DNA of 64,000 bases from Branchiostoma floridae (Eukaryota; Chordata; Leptocardii; Amphioxiformes; Branchiostomatidae), in assembly GCF_000003815.2 (NCBI RefSeq), contig NC_049994.1, positions 14,269,190-14,333,189 of the forward strand. The letters are read 5' to 3'. This document shows, piece by piece, positions 26,263 through 38,000 of the stretch (within the stretch, counting starts at the first letter, position 1; each line of letters begins with the position of its first letter). Under the pieces are notes generated by a model that saw only the letters and a list, made by a program, of their open reading frames with translations, ran no database searches and was not told the DNA's origin. Position numbers and translations under genes: made by a program.

Positions 26263-27150
26263 ATGAAATGTCATGGAATGGAGGTTATATTTTCTGTTAT
26301 GTGTCTCTGTCTGTGTAGATGATTACTCAAGAACGGCTGGATGGATTGGTTTCATACTTGTTGTGTTGGCGGGGTGTAATAAAAGCTCGAATCAATGAGA
26401 TTTTGGGAGCCGTATCTTTCGTTATAATCGATGTAATAATATCAGAAATCACCCCTATATTTGAGATATATTGGTACAGGCATCGTGCTTTATGTGTTTG
26501 TTAATGGGCTTAGCTCCAAGCAGATGGTGAGGTGACAGCTGTTAGCAGACGGGGTTGGCGCCAAGTATTCATCTTACAGTTGGTGTAGGGCTGTCAGAGG
26601 AAAGTGTGCATCTCGTTTTTGTACCGTGTGAACAGCTGATGTTATGACATATTGGTGGAAAATCAAATCACCATCTGACTAAAGTTGGTCACATCCCTTC
26701 TTCTTTCTGAGTTTCCCAACTTCCTCCCACCACACCGCTCTGAGGCACATAGTCGAACCTCAATAATGCTGACAACCTTAGACATTTTAAATGCCAAACA
26801 TCAAGCTTAAGGAACACCACGCTACCATATGCCGTCGACCTCTTAAACGCACATTACACAATTAAGTGTCACATTTTGATAATTACTAATCAGATGGACA
26901 TCCTCTGTGTCATTAAATAAATACACCACTACTTTCCCATAACATTTATATTATATAACCATTACTCTCAAATACAACCGACTATAAACATACATACCAT
27001 CCACAAAAAAGCAATAAATATTTCATGGAGGTATGAGGTCCCCGAACTCTAGTTTCAAATTAAAAGTTGTCACGTTTCTCTCAGCACTTGAAAAAAAGGG
27101 ACCGCAGTATCTAAGGTGTATCTCTGTATCCACGGTGTGAGCATACGAGG

Positions 27151-27368
27151 GTTGTTACAAACATGCTGTTACTAACTATATACCAACTTTTGAATCATAC
27201 ATGGCAACTTTTTGACCAAATGACACGTGATTTATGATAGGCTGCGATCGGGAAATGTACAACTCAAGTGATACAACGGACGGTGGTTCCGAACAGGTCA
27301 TGTGGTCCTGATCCTAGCAATACGTCTCTGCTGTAAGAGGCACACACCTATGGCCATAGTGCTTTATT
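27151..27368 (+). repeat. ~215-bp dispersed repeat, copy 2
   Basis: Second copy of the 26046-26262 repeat. Upstream ACGAGGGTTGTTACAAAC is reminiscent of mariner-type termini, but no transposase is present. Confidence 0.8.
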
Positions 27369-27439
27369 TCAAACGGAAACAGTACAGGTTGCCAACTTTC
27401 TCTCAGCACTCTCATCGCTTTAAAAATAATCCGCGGTAA

Positions 27440-28040
27440 ACATTGTAATCCGGATGTACGATATATGTAGAATTTCTATGGGAAATGCTTCAGGAGATAC
27501 TTAAATATATGTAGAATTTCTATGGAAAAAGCTTCAGGAGATACTTAAATATTTCTTCTCCACAAATAGTACGGATGTAGGATTTCTTACGTCTATTAGG
27601 ATTTTGAGAACAGTTATGAATAAAGATTTTAGAAAGGAGTAGGTAAGTTGTGGTTTTCTCCGACAAAAGCATACAGAAGCATTGTTGTGTGAATAGGTGG
27701 GTGGAAAGTTAATTTCTTTATTGCTACAATTAATAAATTTCAAGGTCTACACTAGAAATTGCGATCACGCTAATGAGCCATCTTCGTATACATACATGTA
27801 AGATCTCATAATTTCATAGTTTAGAAAGTTCATAAAAATCACTTCAGATGTCTCTGTGCCCTATTCAACTTTCACTCGTTTGCTGCCGAGAGGCTGAATC
27901 ATTAGCAAATATCGATCTATTAACCACATTACTATACATAAGATCTCATAATTCTATAGGTTTGGAAGTTCATAAAAATCACTTCGGAATTCTCTGTAGT
28001 CTATTCAACTTTGACTAGTTTGCTGCCGAGAGGTTGCCTG
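27440..28040 (+). repeat. Two small tandem duplications
   Basis: A ~50-bp unit (ATATGTAGAATTTCTATGG...CTTCAGGAGATACTTAAATAT) is doubled at 27460-27555. A ~150-bp unit (TAAGATCTCATAATT...TTTGCTGCCGAGAGG) is doubled at 27790-28045. Confidence 0.8.
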
Positions 28041-28091
28041 GGCAAATATGAAACAAATAACCAATAAAATACAACAAAACGGAAAGCTCAC

Positions 28092-28650
28092 CTTTTCTTT
28101 GAAGTAGTCCTGTCAGGCTTGTAGACTAGATGGTCTGCAAGAAGTACTAGTTACGAAAAGGGAAAAGAGTGCTTTTTAACGAAAGGGGCAATCAAGTACC
28201 CAAAGCGGAGGACTGAAAGCTGTGGCTAACGTTGCCAAGAGTCTCCGGATTTTCTCCGGCTAGGTGTTCCAAACGAGCGACCAGCCACAAGAGAGAAGCC
28301 TTCGGGGCGAATTTTGGAACAGGTAGGGGCGGCTGGACTAAATCAGAGCTGACAGGCCATTAAGACGCCATTGTTGTGCGATGCCGGCTCTGTCTCGTCT
28401 GACTTATTGGTAAGAACAACACCCTGTCTGACAGGTCGTGATTACGACTTACGGCCGGCGGCGCGCGTGCGATGTTATCTGTGTCACCGGGCGGACCTTT
28501 GACCTGACCTTTGGCCCCTGGACAATGGTGGCCCGCTGAGCTGACTCTAACACGATTTGTTAATCCGGAGAAAGGCGCGAAAACTTTGTCAAACTTGTCA
28601 GCGTCTTTAGCTGATCCACACCTCGGGCAAAACTATCGGGAAAAGAGGAT
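28092..28650 (-). promoter_or_regulatory. GC-rich patch ending in a minus-strand splice donor
   Basis: AAAAG|GTGAGC on minus at 28092/28091 follows a CpG-rich tract with no long open frame; candidate noncoding first exon. Confidence 0.25.
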
Positions 28651-28730
28651 TAAAAGTTGTTGAGTCAAACTTTGTAGCATTCTAACTTATTTCTCAGTTC
28701 TTCCCCCAATCTTGCCCGTGCGTTTTCCTT

Positions 28731-29186
28731 CACTCGCTCGCTCACTCGCTCACTCGCTCACTCACTCACTCACTCACTCACTCACTCACTCACTCACTCA
28801 CTCACTCACTCACTCACTCACTCACTCACTCACTCACTCACTCACTCACTCACTCACTCACTCACTCACCTCACTCACTCACTCACTCACTCTCTCACTC
28901 TCTCACTCACTCACTCACTCTCTCACTCACTCACTCACTCACTCGCTCACTCACTCACTCGCTCACTCGCTCACTCACTCACTCGCTCGCTCGCTCGCTC
29001 GCTCGCTCGCTCGCTCACTCACTCACTCACTCACTCACTCACTCACTCACTCACTCACTCACTCACTCACTCACCTCACTCACTCACTCACTCACTCTCT
29101 CACTCTCTCACTCACTCACTCACTCACTCTCTCACTCACTCACTCACTCACTCACTCACTCACTCACTCACTCACTCACTCACTCA
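28731..29186 (+). repeat. ACTC tetranucleotide array with GCTC block
   Basis: 456 bp of (CACT)n with an internal (GCTC)n run at ~28980-29015 and two copies of a CACCTCACTC...CTCTCTCACTC interruption, indicating internal duplication. The long open frame through it is a repeat artefact. Confidence 0.97.
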
Positions 29187-30841
29187 GCTGAAGCTAGAGC
29201 ACATCACTGTGCAATGCGGGGAAACCTCACGGAGAGGAGCAAGGGACCAGTCCCTGGCCTTATCACCTAGGCAGGTAAGTGAGGTAACACATGTATCTAT
29301 AGAAGAGCAATGGCAGTCACCTCGTGTATTTGACTGAAAGATGCGAGGTCTAGTGAGGCCAAATTGCACTCTCAGACGCTTTACCTTTTTGTTTTCAAAC
29401 GTTTATCAGAACGACCTTGAAAAAAGTCTAAGGACGGACGTTTTACTTTCTGAACTTTCTAAAAGTTTATCAGAACGACCTTGAAAAAAAAACTTGTGCT
29501 CCCAAACTGTCCCAAACAGTGGAGTAGTAACTCTCTAAGCCCTATTCACGTGCGATATGAGTAGTAATTACCATGAAGTTGAGCCGACCGGCGGAGATGA
29601 CCGTTCCATTGATCCGAAATAATCGCAATATCCCGGAATATTTGTTTCAAACCTTGGGCAGCAGCAAGTACATTTTATGGATGACACCCTGATCATATGT
29701 GAGAGGGCGAAAATAAGGAACAAGATGCCATGGTACAAAAAGAACATGATGGGCAAAAAAGTAGCAGAGTATCATCCTAGTTAGTTTGCCATGGCTCCCA
29801 TACTCCCTCCTCAATATGGGATCTCAGGTAATCTCCTTAGGATGATATAAGATGGCTATATTTTCCAAATGAGGACCATAAACGTTGTAACAAGAATCAA
29901 AGCGACAAAATAGCCATCGAAGTAATTTATTCCTAGATTCAAGAAGTGCGTAAAGTAAAACTAGTGGAGTATCACCACAACAACACTCATGGCTACCTCA
30001 CTAATGTCACTTTTATCTACAACTTAACTCAAGGCTACCATTCCACATATTTTTTTTTACATAATGACTATTTTTCTCATGTTAAGAATTTGTTTCCGAA
30101 AAAGTCAATGCGTGCGCTGATCTCATCCACAAATTTTACTTGCTGTGGTCGTACTATATTACCCAAACCGTAATCGCATTTGAAGCACATGGGATAGCCG
30201 ACTCTTCTCTCCTTTGTGTTATAGGAATTTGTGAGAGAAATTATGGCGTGGGATCTGCCGGAGCTTATGGTTTTGTTTAGTAGGAATATTGCTTCAAGGG
30301 GATAAAATAGATTATAAGTAATCATGAGCACCATCCTTACACACTCAAGGTCAACGTTTGAAACTTTTTTTAGTTTATTTAGAGCAGAAAAACGTGATTC
30401 ATTGATTTGGTCGGAAGATTTGTTTACAATATTCAAGTTAGATGACCAAAGTCGCTTTATAATTACTGTACAAATGACAAGGTAGCGTTGAACCCAAGCT
30501 TAGAATTGCGAAAGAAACGTAGGTTTCGCCATTGGTGGAAACAGGACTCTGTGTGAACCGTTTCATCGCTGCACGCACACACAGTGACACACAAACACAC
30601 AAACACACACATATTAAGACCTACGAAAAGCCAAGCCCCTACTGAGCCTTCATGATCTTTATGATAGTGCGACCGCAGGTGTATGCTCGAAGTGTGATCA
30701 GACAAGACCGTTATATGTTACGTTCTCTGTTCCAGCCGCCTTGGGGAACCAGTGACCCGAGGTAATTGAGATGGCACTTGCAGCTGATGGTCGAAAAACA
30801 CCGATATGACATTTTCCGGGTCTGTTAAGACCGGAGCTCAC

Positions 30842-31060
30842 CTGGGAGGCGGCTCGGGGGCAGGCGGGCGGTCCGCCGAGGCGCGCGGACAAGGCGAGCC
30901 GCTGACCCGAGACGGCGGGGTCGCGAGCAGGTGTAGCGGGTCGGCGTGATGGACGGGAAATCGATGGGACGCGAAGTGGGGAAGGGGGCGATGTCCTTCA
31001 AGAGTAGTCTGTGTAACACAAACTCCGCTGTCCAGGGCTGTAACTGGCCCCTCCCCGGCG
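30842..31060 (-). promoter_or_regulatory. GC-rich patch ending in a minus-strand splice donor
   Basis: Very GC/CpG-rich tract with CCCAG|GTGAGC on minus at 30842/30841. Same layout as 9071 and 28092; candidate alternative first exon, unproven. Confidence 0.28.
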
Positions 31061-31524
31061 GATGTTTGGCGGGCTGCTATAAGCGAAATTTAATCAGGCT
31101 TCTTCAAGAGTTGGTTTTTAGGAATTTTTGTCCTCACTTTTTTTTCAAAGTGAAGACCTACATAGAGTATACTTCAGTGCATAAAGTAGTCAGTGGCTTT
31201 CATTCGATGTGATAGAAAAAAATGAATATGCAACAAGAAAACACCAGGACATGTTGTTTATTTCTGACACTAAAAGTTTTAGTTTGGCCATGTGATTAAT
31301 GGAATATGGCGAAGGTAATAGGAACAGACGAGCAATAATAAAACATCGCAAATCGGCCTGAAACTAGAGCTATCTACTACGCTAAAACCAGGACCACAAC
31401 ATGTCAAGAACAGGAGGTACCAAAAAGCGCAACTTCTTCTGCAGTACCTTAGAAAGTCGCTAGGGCGCCCATTACTTCCCAACTCCTACCCACCTATATC
31501 CAATGTTTCTCGAGTTATGTTGTT

Positions 31525-31525
31525 C

Positions 31526-31558
<33 letters not shown>

Positions 31559-31568
31559 AAGACGTACA

Positions 31569-31621
<53 letters not shown>

Positions 31622-31627
31622 AGACAG

Positions 31628-31670
<43 letters not shown>

Positions 31671-31682
31671 AACACACAGACA

Positions 31683-31730
<48 letters not shown>

Positions 31731-31787
31731 AACACACACACACACACACACACACAAACAAACACACACACACACACACACACACAC
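31525..31787 (+). repeat. CAGA/CA microsatellite
   Basis: (CAGA)n followed by (CA)n with CAAACA and CAGACAGA interruptions. Open frames on both strands are artefacts. Confidence 0.97.
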
Positions 31788-32371
31788 TTTCTCGGCGACG
31801 GCAAAAAGCTACAGAAAACCGTCAGCCCGACTCAGAGGGTATGTGGAGGTCTGTAACGTAAACTGTTACATCTATACTATAGAGTCTTGGGTATACACTC
31901 AACAGTGGAACTCGTCTGTTTACACAACAGGCTGCAATCCAGACGGGCCTATTTGCAATGTGGAAAATTGATCCACTCATAACACTAAGCCACTTGTTTC
32001 GGGCAGACGTAGGGGGATTATCGCTTATACCCTCTCTGCACTGAGGCATTGAGCACCCCAGAACGGCTATCATTCATATCAATAGTTTAAGGAATTTCAT
32101 CGATGTGTATTTTGTAAGTTTTGCCGTGTATTCTGTAAGTTTTGCCGTGTATTCTTTACTTTTGGACTGACAAGGACAATGTGACAATGCACTCTAGTTG
32201 ATATAAACAACCGTCGGAGCTACATATAAACATGCGTGATAAGGTAAAGGGTAGTCTCATAGTCCATAGGGCCTAGGGCAGTGGGCTGTTCACAATTCAC
32301 GGTGTGAGCAATCTGTCAAATTTAGGAGTTTCCAATGGGCCGTCTCGTACACAAATTGAAGTGGGGTAAGA

Positions 32372-32442
32372 TAGTCTCTAAAAGCCAAGAAGGAGTTAAT
32401 TGGCCTAAGAGTGAACTGTCCGGCCGGCCAACACTCCTTTGC
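32372..32442. mobile_element. Fragment of the AGTCTCC foldback family
   Basis: AGTCTCTAAAAGCC, GGAGTTAATTGGCCTA, and GTGAACTGTCCGGCCGGCC match internal blocks of the element at 17621-18421. Confidence 0.55.
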
Positions 32443-32629
32443 TATGGTAAGTATTATAGGGCGATTCATGCGCCTTCCCAAAAGCGCTTGATATCAAACT
32501 ATGTACAGCATATCAGAAGCGCCGCTTTGCGGTATAATCAAATACTGCATGTTACGTTAAAAATGCCTCATATTGAGAATATGTCCGCTTTCGCCGAACT
32601 GTATTTTGTGAACTACCCAAAGTTCTCAT

Positions 32630-32757
32630 AATCTCCAGGCAGATCTAACGGCGGTATAAGAAGTTAAGCTGGCCGAGGAATGTTCTGAGCCACAGAGAAT
32701 ACTCCTTGGTCAGCTAAACTCCATATGCCACCGGTATGTAGATCTACCTGGAGATTA
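32630..32757. mobile_element. Foldback MITE, AGTCTCC family
   Basis: Ends AATCTCCAGGCAGATCTA and TAGATCTACCTGGAGATT are inverted copies; CGGCGGTAT/ATGCCACCG and AGCTGGCCGAGGA/TCCTTGGTCAGCT pair inside. Confidence 0.75.
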
Positions 32758-33805
32758 GGTTTCTTTGGGTGAGCCGTTATCAGGTTTTACAAGAACCTAG
32801 TTTGTGGCCTGGTTCGACGTATTTTGACGGTGCTACGGCTGATTATATGGAGGGTTCGAAGTACTCGAATCGGCTCGTCACAGTTGCCTTTTGGGTCAGC
32901 CGACTTCACTTCACTTGGCCACCGAAGAGCGTTGAAAGATGATAAACAGACAGATTCTTTTTTGGCGACACCTCAAAGGCGGAGCCGTCAGTATAGTACT
33001 GCGATTACTCAAAATATTCTAATAATTCCACGAACGCATAGAAGAGAGGAACTCAAATCTTATGGCATGTTATCTTATGGCCCAATATTAGTTTGTACAT
33101 ACTATTATACTTTTGATGTTGATACAGATTTTTGTTTAAGTTATTCAAAATAAGATTTCTGGATGCTAATGAATGCCAAAATGTCATGTCTGCTTTTCGT
33201 TGTTTTGATAGGTTTTAACTTCTTACAATAAAGTAAACAGCGTTATAGCTTTTTACATGTTTTACATTCTTTCTGAATGTTATAATAACTACTAAAACGT
33301 CACCTTTTGCCGATATTTTACTTTGCTTCTAGAATATGGAATGCTATGCTTTTACATGGCTATCGTTTGGAATTAGATAAGCCAGATATTTCAACAAGAC
33401 GCCTGGATTTTTTGATAAAGACAAATATTGGTTTATGGAACAGCTGTTGGTTGATGATAATATTTTGTTTTTAATTTATTTATTATCCTTTTCTAGAAAA
33501 TGGCTGGTATAGAGAAATTCGTGTTCCTTGTCAATGTTACCTTCTTACAATGAATAAAACGATATGTTTGGACATTAGCCGTTGAACAATTCTCGTTTGT
33601 TTAAATGCCGTTTTGGAGAGTAGCACAGCTAGATCACCTTACCACTTTGCCGCGCCAAAGCCTTTGTGATCCTTACTTTAGAAATTCCCATAGGGCGCGT
33701 TCTGCTACCTTTAACACCATACTTTGTTCTAACACAAACAGTTGCAAACCATGCATGTCTATACACGTGAATAATCTCTATGAAAAACATCACCAACGTC
33801 GTAGG

Positions 33806-33825
33806 TTTATTGTCACTACTTTATT
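33806..33825 (-). terminator. Polyadenylation signals of MAM-ZP paralog A
   Basis: Two AATAAA hexamers on minus (33811-33806 and 33825-33820) lie 155-175 nt past the stop codon of paralog A. Confidence 0.5.
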
Positions 33826-33980
33826 GGATGAACGACACTTGTTAAACAAATGCCTAGTGACGTAACATACGTATCAGGGGCCCGTTGTAGTGACAGTGGC
33901 ATCAGCTTAATTACAAACTTGTTATCACGAATTTTTACAGAACAGCGTCGTCACAGTTGCGAGGCCCTATCGCCAAAGGT

Positions 33981-34983
33981 TTACATGTCGATCTCCTCGG
34001 TGGGGTGAGGGTTCTTTCGGTAACGGCGAACGGCAAGGGCTGTTCCGACGAGCGCGATCACTCCCACCGCCATGGCGGCGGCCACGAAGAGGATGCCGTA
34101 GAGCTTGACGTTCCTCGCCGGTATCTCTACCGACAGGCGCACTTCTGTAACATTGACACAGACGTTCATTGAACCAAAGTGAGATTTTCGGCATGTTCTA
34201 TAGAGAATTATAGCTGGGCAGAACTTGCAAAGCAATGGGCAAAGCGTTAGCCTGAAAGCCACCTGTGAACCTTCAATAGCCAGTATTTATTAAGTTTTGC
34301 GTCTTACGTTTCTTAGCGGAACTGTAGACCCTCGGCCTGAGGGTGTTCGCCTACCTACAAATCATTAAAGAAACTCCGGTGCGATACCTTGAGGGTTAGG
34401 GGCTTCTCGGCGTGCCATTGGGTGGGATCTGGCGCAGACGTCCTCGCAAGGGCTGTTGGGAGATGCGGCATTGCAGACCAGCACGTAACAGTGGAGGTAG
34501 TGCTGGCAGGTGGAAAAATACAAGATGGTAAAACGTCATCAAAGGTGTTCACTCGTATCATTGTTACAGGTTTGCGATAGCAAAATCTGTATTGGGTTCG
34601 CTCCCGTCCAAAGGCGCTGCCATTTGTTTCCCACTGGAGTGGTGTATGATGGGAAGGGGCGTCGCCATTTTTTGATGTGTCAATTTTCACGTTTGTTGTT
34701 ACGAGCGTGTTGTTGCGTTCTTGTTTTATACTATACTTGGCTAAACATTCCTCTGGAATATATGGTCCTCTCAATTGTACGCCATCTTCAATATACAGTT
34801 AACATTTCCATGTTTATCTGTAATGTTTTTGGATGGCTGTAGGTCTACATGTATGAGCAGAGTATGAAAAAGGAATTGAACTGATTTTCATAAGAAGGGA
34901 AAAACTATAGATAGCTGCACATTTTCTTTCATAAAAAAAATCTTTCGCTCTTTTTATCTCTCTCTCTCTCTGTCATGTATGTG

Positions 34984-35031
<48 letters not shown>

Positions 35032-38000
35032 ACGCACGCGCGGGTATCTGTGTGTGTGTCTGTAAGTTTGTGTGTATGTGTCTTTTGCGTAGCATGGAAC
35101 AAATCGCCATGACAACTACACACAGTGCAGAATTCTCTTTACAATATCCACATACCGGCGAGCCAGCAGCGGAGAGGAACTGGAAGGCCCTCATGCTGAA
35201 CCGCTCCACCGCCGGGGATGGGGAGGGCAGCTGGACCACATTACCGTCCGTAGGACACCTGGGAGAAGTAACGAAGACACAAGTTAACGATTTATAGGTA
35301 TGTAAAGCATTACAGAACATAGGTGATAGGAGTCTATATTCTACATATTCTTAAAGGTGATCCCGTACCCGTGTTTACGTGCTACTCGTGGATTGTCTTG
35401 TGCCACGAACATAAGCTTTTAACTTGAGCACGGCATAACTGTCTACAGTTGTATGTACTTTGTCGTTATTGTACAACAAAAAATGTATAGTAACAAAGTA
35501 GGGTATATTTCTTGACAAGAAAGATCTTTAAGTAGGCTGTGACAGAATCAGGCACAGACAAGGATTTACACAGCTTTTGTGTGACAAGTTTTGGTCCCCA
35601 GCAAGACGGTTGAATTTTGAGAGCTACCGATCGTATAAGGATCGTAATCTCCAAGCAGATCCAACGGTGCCATAAGATAGTATCAAAGCTGGACAAGAAG
35701 TGTAGCCGACCAAAGGGAGTCAGACGGGCACCGTTCGCATACACACCCCTAGGCCGGCTTCACTGCTGTGCCAACTTTTGATACTATCTTGGATCTGCTT
35801 GGATATTACAACGATTGCACGACGCATGTTGACCTCGCCCTTACTTGTTGTCGATGACGTAATACTGGGGATGGCTGGTGGGGTCGGTGGTGGTGGTTCC
35901 GTCGCAGCGCGTGGCCCTGATGCGCAGGTTCGAGTCCGACGACGTCAGGCGAGTCTCCACGTAGAGGGTGTCTCCGATGGGGACGTTGACAGGGGACCCC
36001 AGTTCTGTCTGGTAAGCGCTAGACTGGTAGAATTTCATCTCGATGTCGTACTCGCCGAAAGCGAAGGGATCGTACTGCAACCGAGCCATTTTCCCGCCAT
36101 CAGGTTGGAACACGCCGGTCACCAACCTCTCGCGAGACATGGCGCAGTGGAAGTCGAGATTTCCGGTAAACGTGATCTCGCTGCCATCGACCACGTTGAC
36201 GATCTGCTCGACCGAGTTGGAGTAGATGATGTAATTCTCAGTCTCCTGTGACCAAATGTCCAACGACAACAGTGAGATACATATGTCATATCATAGGCGT
36301 AGGTCCTAATTTGAAAACGGTAGTAAGTAGTGAGTAAGTCCTGCCGGATAGTTCACAGGCTTTTTTTGCACTTTCGGCCGTGACCCCTACGTGGCCCAGT
36401 GAGATACCATGCGGCTACCGGCTTATTTTTGGCACCGCCGGGCCCAGAGTTGATTTTAACTCGCTCGAGTTAAAATCACCCCGGGACCCGGTACCACAGA
36501 CGCCGTAACCTAATCTTGAGCACATTGGGGTGGCTTCGGGGCCCGGTCGGGGTTATACCTGTATATATGTATATAAGAGATCATCGACCAACCCTCAACA
36601 GAAAATTTATTTATAACTTTCACTACGGGTCTTACCTGTCGAGTGGTTCCGCATCCGCCCAGAGGTGTCTCAAACACGAGATGGGTGTCGTTGACGGTCG
36701 CGAGGCATGTCGGGTCATTGAGGTGGGTGGTTTGCTCGTCCAGGTGCGGAGCCGCACTCCTCAGGATGACGACTTGGATGACATCAGAGTTGCAGTTAAT
36801 GGTCATGCCGGGAGGGAGCGTTGTTGGGGGTACAGGGGTCGTGGTTGGTTCGGGGGTTGTGGTCGTGGTCGTTGTTGTTGGTTCAGGGGTTGTAGTTGTG
36901 ATCGTTGTAGGTTCTGGGGTTGTGGGTTCGGGAGTTGTAGTTGTGGTCGTTGTGGTTGGTTCAGGGGTTGTATCAGCGACAGCGTCGGTAGGTTTAGCGG
37001 TCACAGGCTTGTCGGTTTGCTGATCAGGGGTAGCTGGCACCGTGTCGGTCGCGGTGTCCGGTTTGGTGGTTAGGGGTTGGAGCGGACCAGCCGTAACGGG
37101 ACCGGCCGTAGCGGGACCGGCCGTAGCGGGACCGGCCGTAGCGGGACCGGCCGTAGCGGGACCGGCCGAAGGCGGTTGGGTTTCTGGCGCGGCAGATGGA
37201 GGTAAGGTTGTGGGACCCGCCGTGGTAGGAGCCGCAGTGGGCGGCGTTGGTGTAGCGACTGTATTGATGGAATCGAGAGGCGTTCGTCTGTTATTCGAGT
37301 CATTCGCCAATGAAAAAAAAAATCGAATTCTTGTGGCTTACTTAAAGTTGTAGTTATAAGTCAACTCCAATATGAAAATTTCTACTCCAATACTTGAATG
37401 GTTACTCCAGTGCATTTTCTTTATGTATGGCAATATTTGCTGCAAAAAGTTGACGTTATGTTGAGCTGTTTTGTGATCAGTCAAGATGGCGGCGATTCCA
37501 AGATGGCCGATCTATGACGTCACAGTCCAATATGGCAGCGCCCATTGACCCGACCGTCAGATCGTTAAAAAAACATTGCGATCTCTTATCCAAACATCTG
37601 CTTGAAGGTTAGCTCCCCTGTTACATGAAAGAATCAAACAACTTAACTAGCGAGGCTATTTTACGAAAGTCATTGTACTTTTATTGTGTCAATGAAGGTC
37701 ACATACTTATATTGATGTTGACGTCATCGATAGCCACGTGACACAGCCGGTCTGTCCCCCGGACGGTCTCGAACACAATCTGCCAAAAAAAAACACGACG
37801 ATATCATCATACACATGTATAAACATTCCACAACTAGCTACAAGTAGAATATAAGATTGCCATGCTGATAGGAGGCGAAGCATAAGTCGATGAAAGTTAC
37901 ATGCGTCGATCCAGGTAATAAGATACGCCAAAAAGGAGTTACACAAGTAACTGGATATGCTCTTGGAAACGTTCAGACATTTCAGATAACGTCCATTATC

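Larger units (their letters stand above)
29187..33805. other. No gene seen apart from listed repeats
   Basis: Holds the 30.8-kb GC-rich patch, the CA array and two foldback fragments. Open frames at 32824-33153 and 33605-33865 are unrecognised. Confidence 0.45.

Noticed and set aside
28712-29191. 159-aa open frame of SLTH repeats
   Set aside because: Translation of a tetranucleotide array; no promoter, domain or flanking coding signal.
31472-31861. Cys/Val and Thr/His repeat proteins on both strands
   Set aside because: Artefact of the CA/CAGA microsatellite.
32824-33153. 109-aa plus-strand frame
   Set aside because: No domain, signal or splice support; frame length is within chance for AT-rich DNA.
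35778-36251. 157-aa plus-strand frame opposite the ZP exon, and its counterpart at 50790-51563 minus
   Set aside because: Antisense shadows of the conserved ZP exon in the two paralogs; similarity between them follows from the sense strand.
37258-37310. Earlier acceptor for the paralog A mucin exon (at AACAG, ~37292)
   Set aside because: It puts the exon out of frame; the ATACAG acceptor at 37259 matches paralog B and keeps the frame.
36516-37353. Gly/Val-rich plus-strand frames
   Set aside because: Antisense shadow of the Thr/Pro mucin exon.
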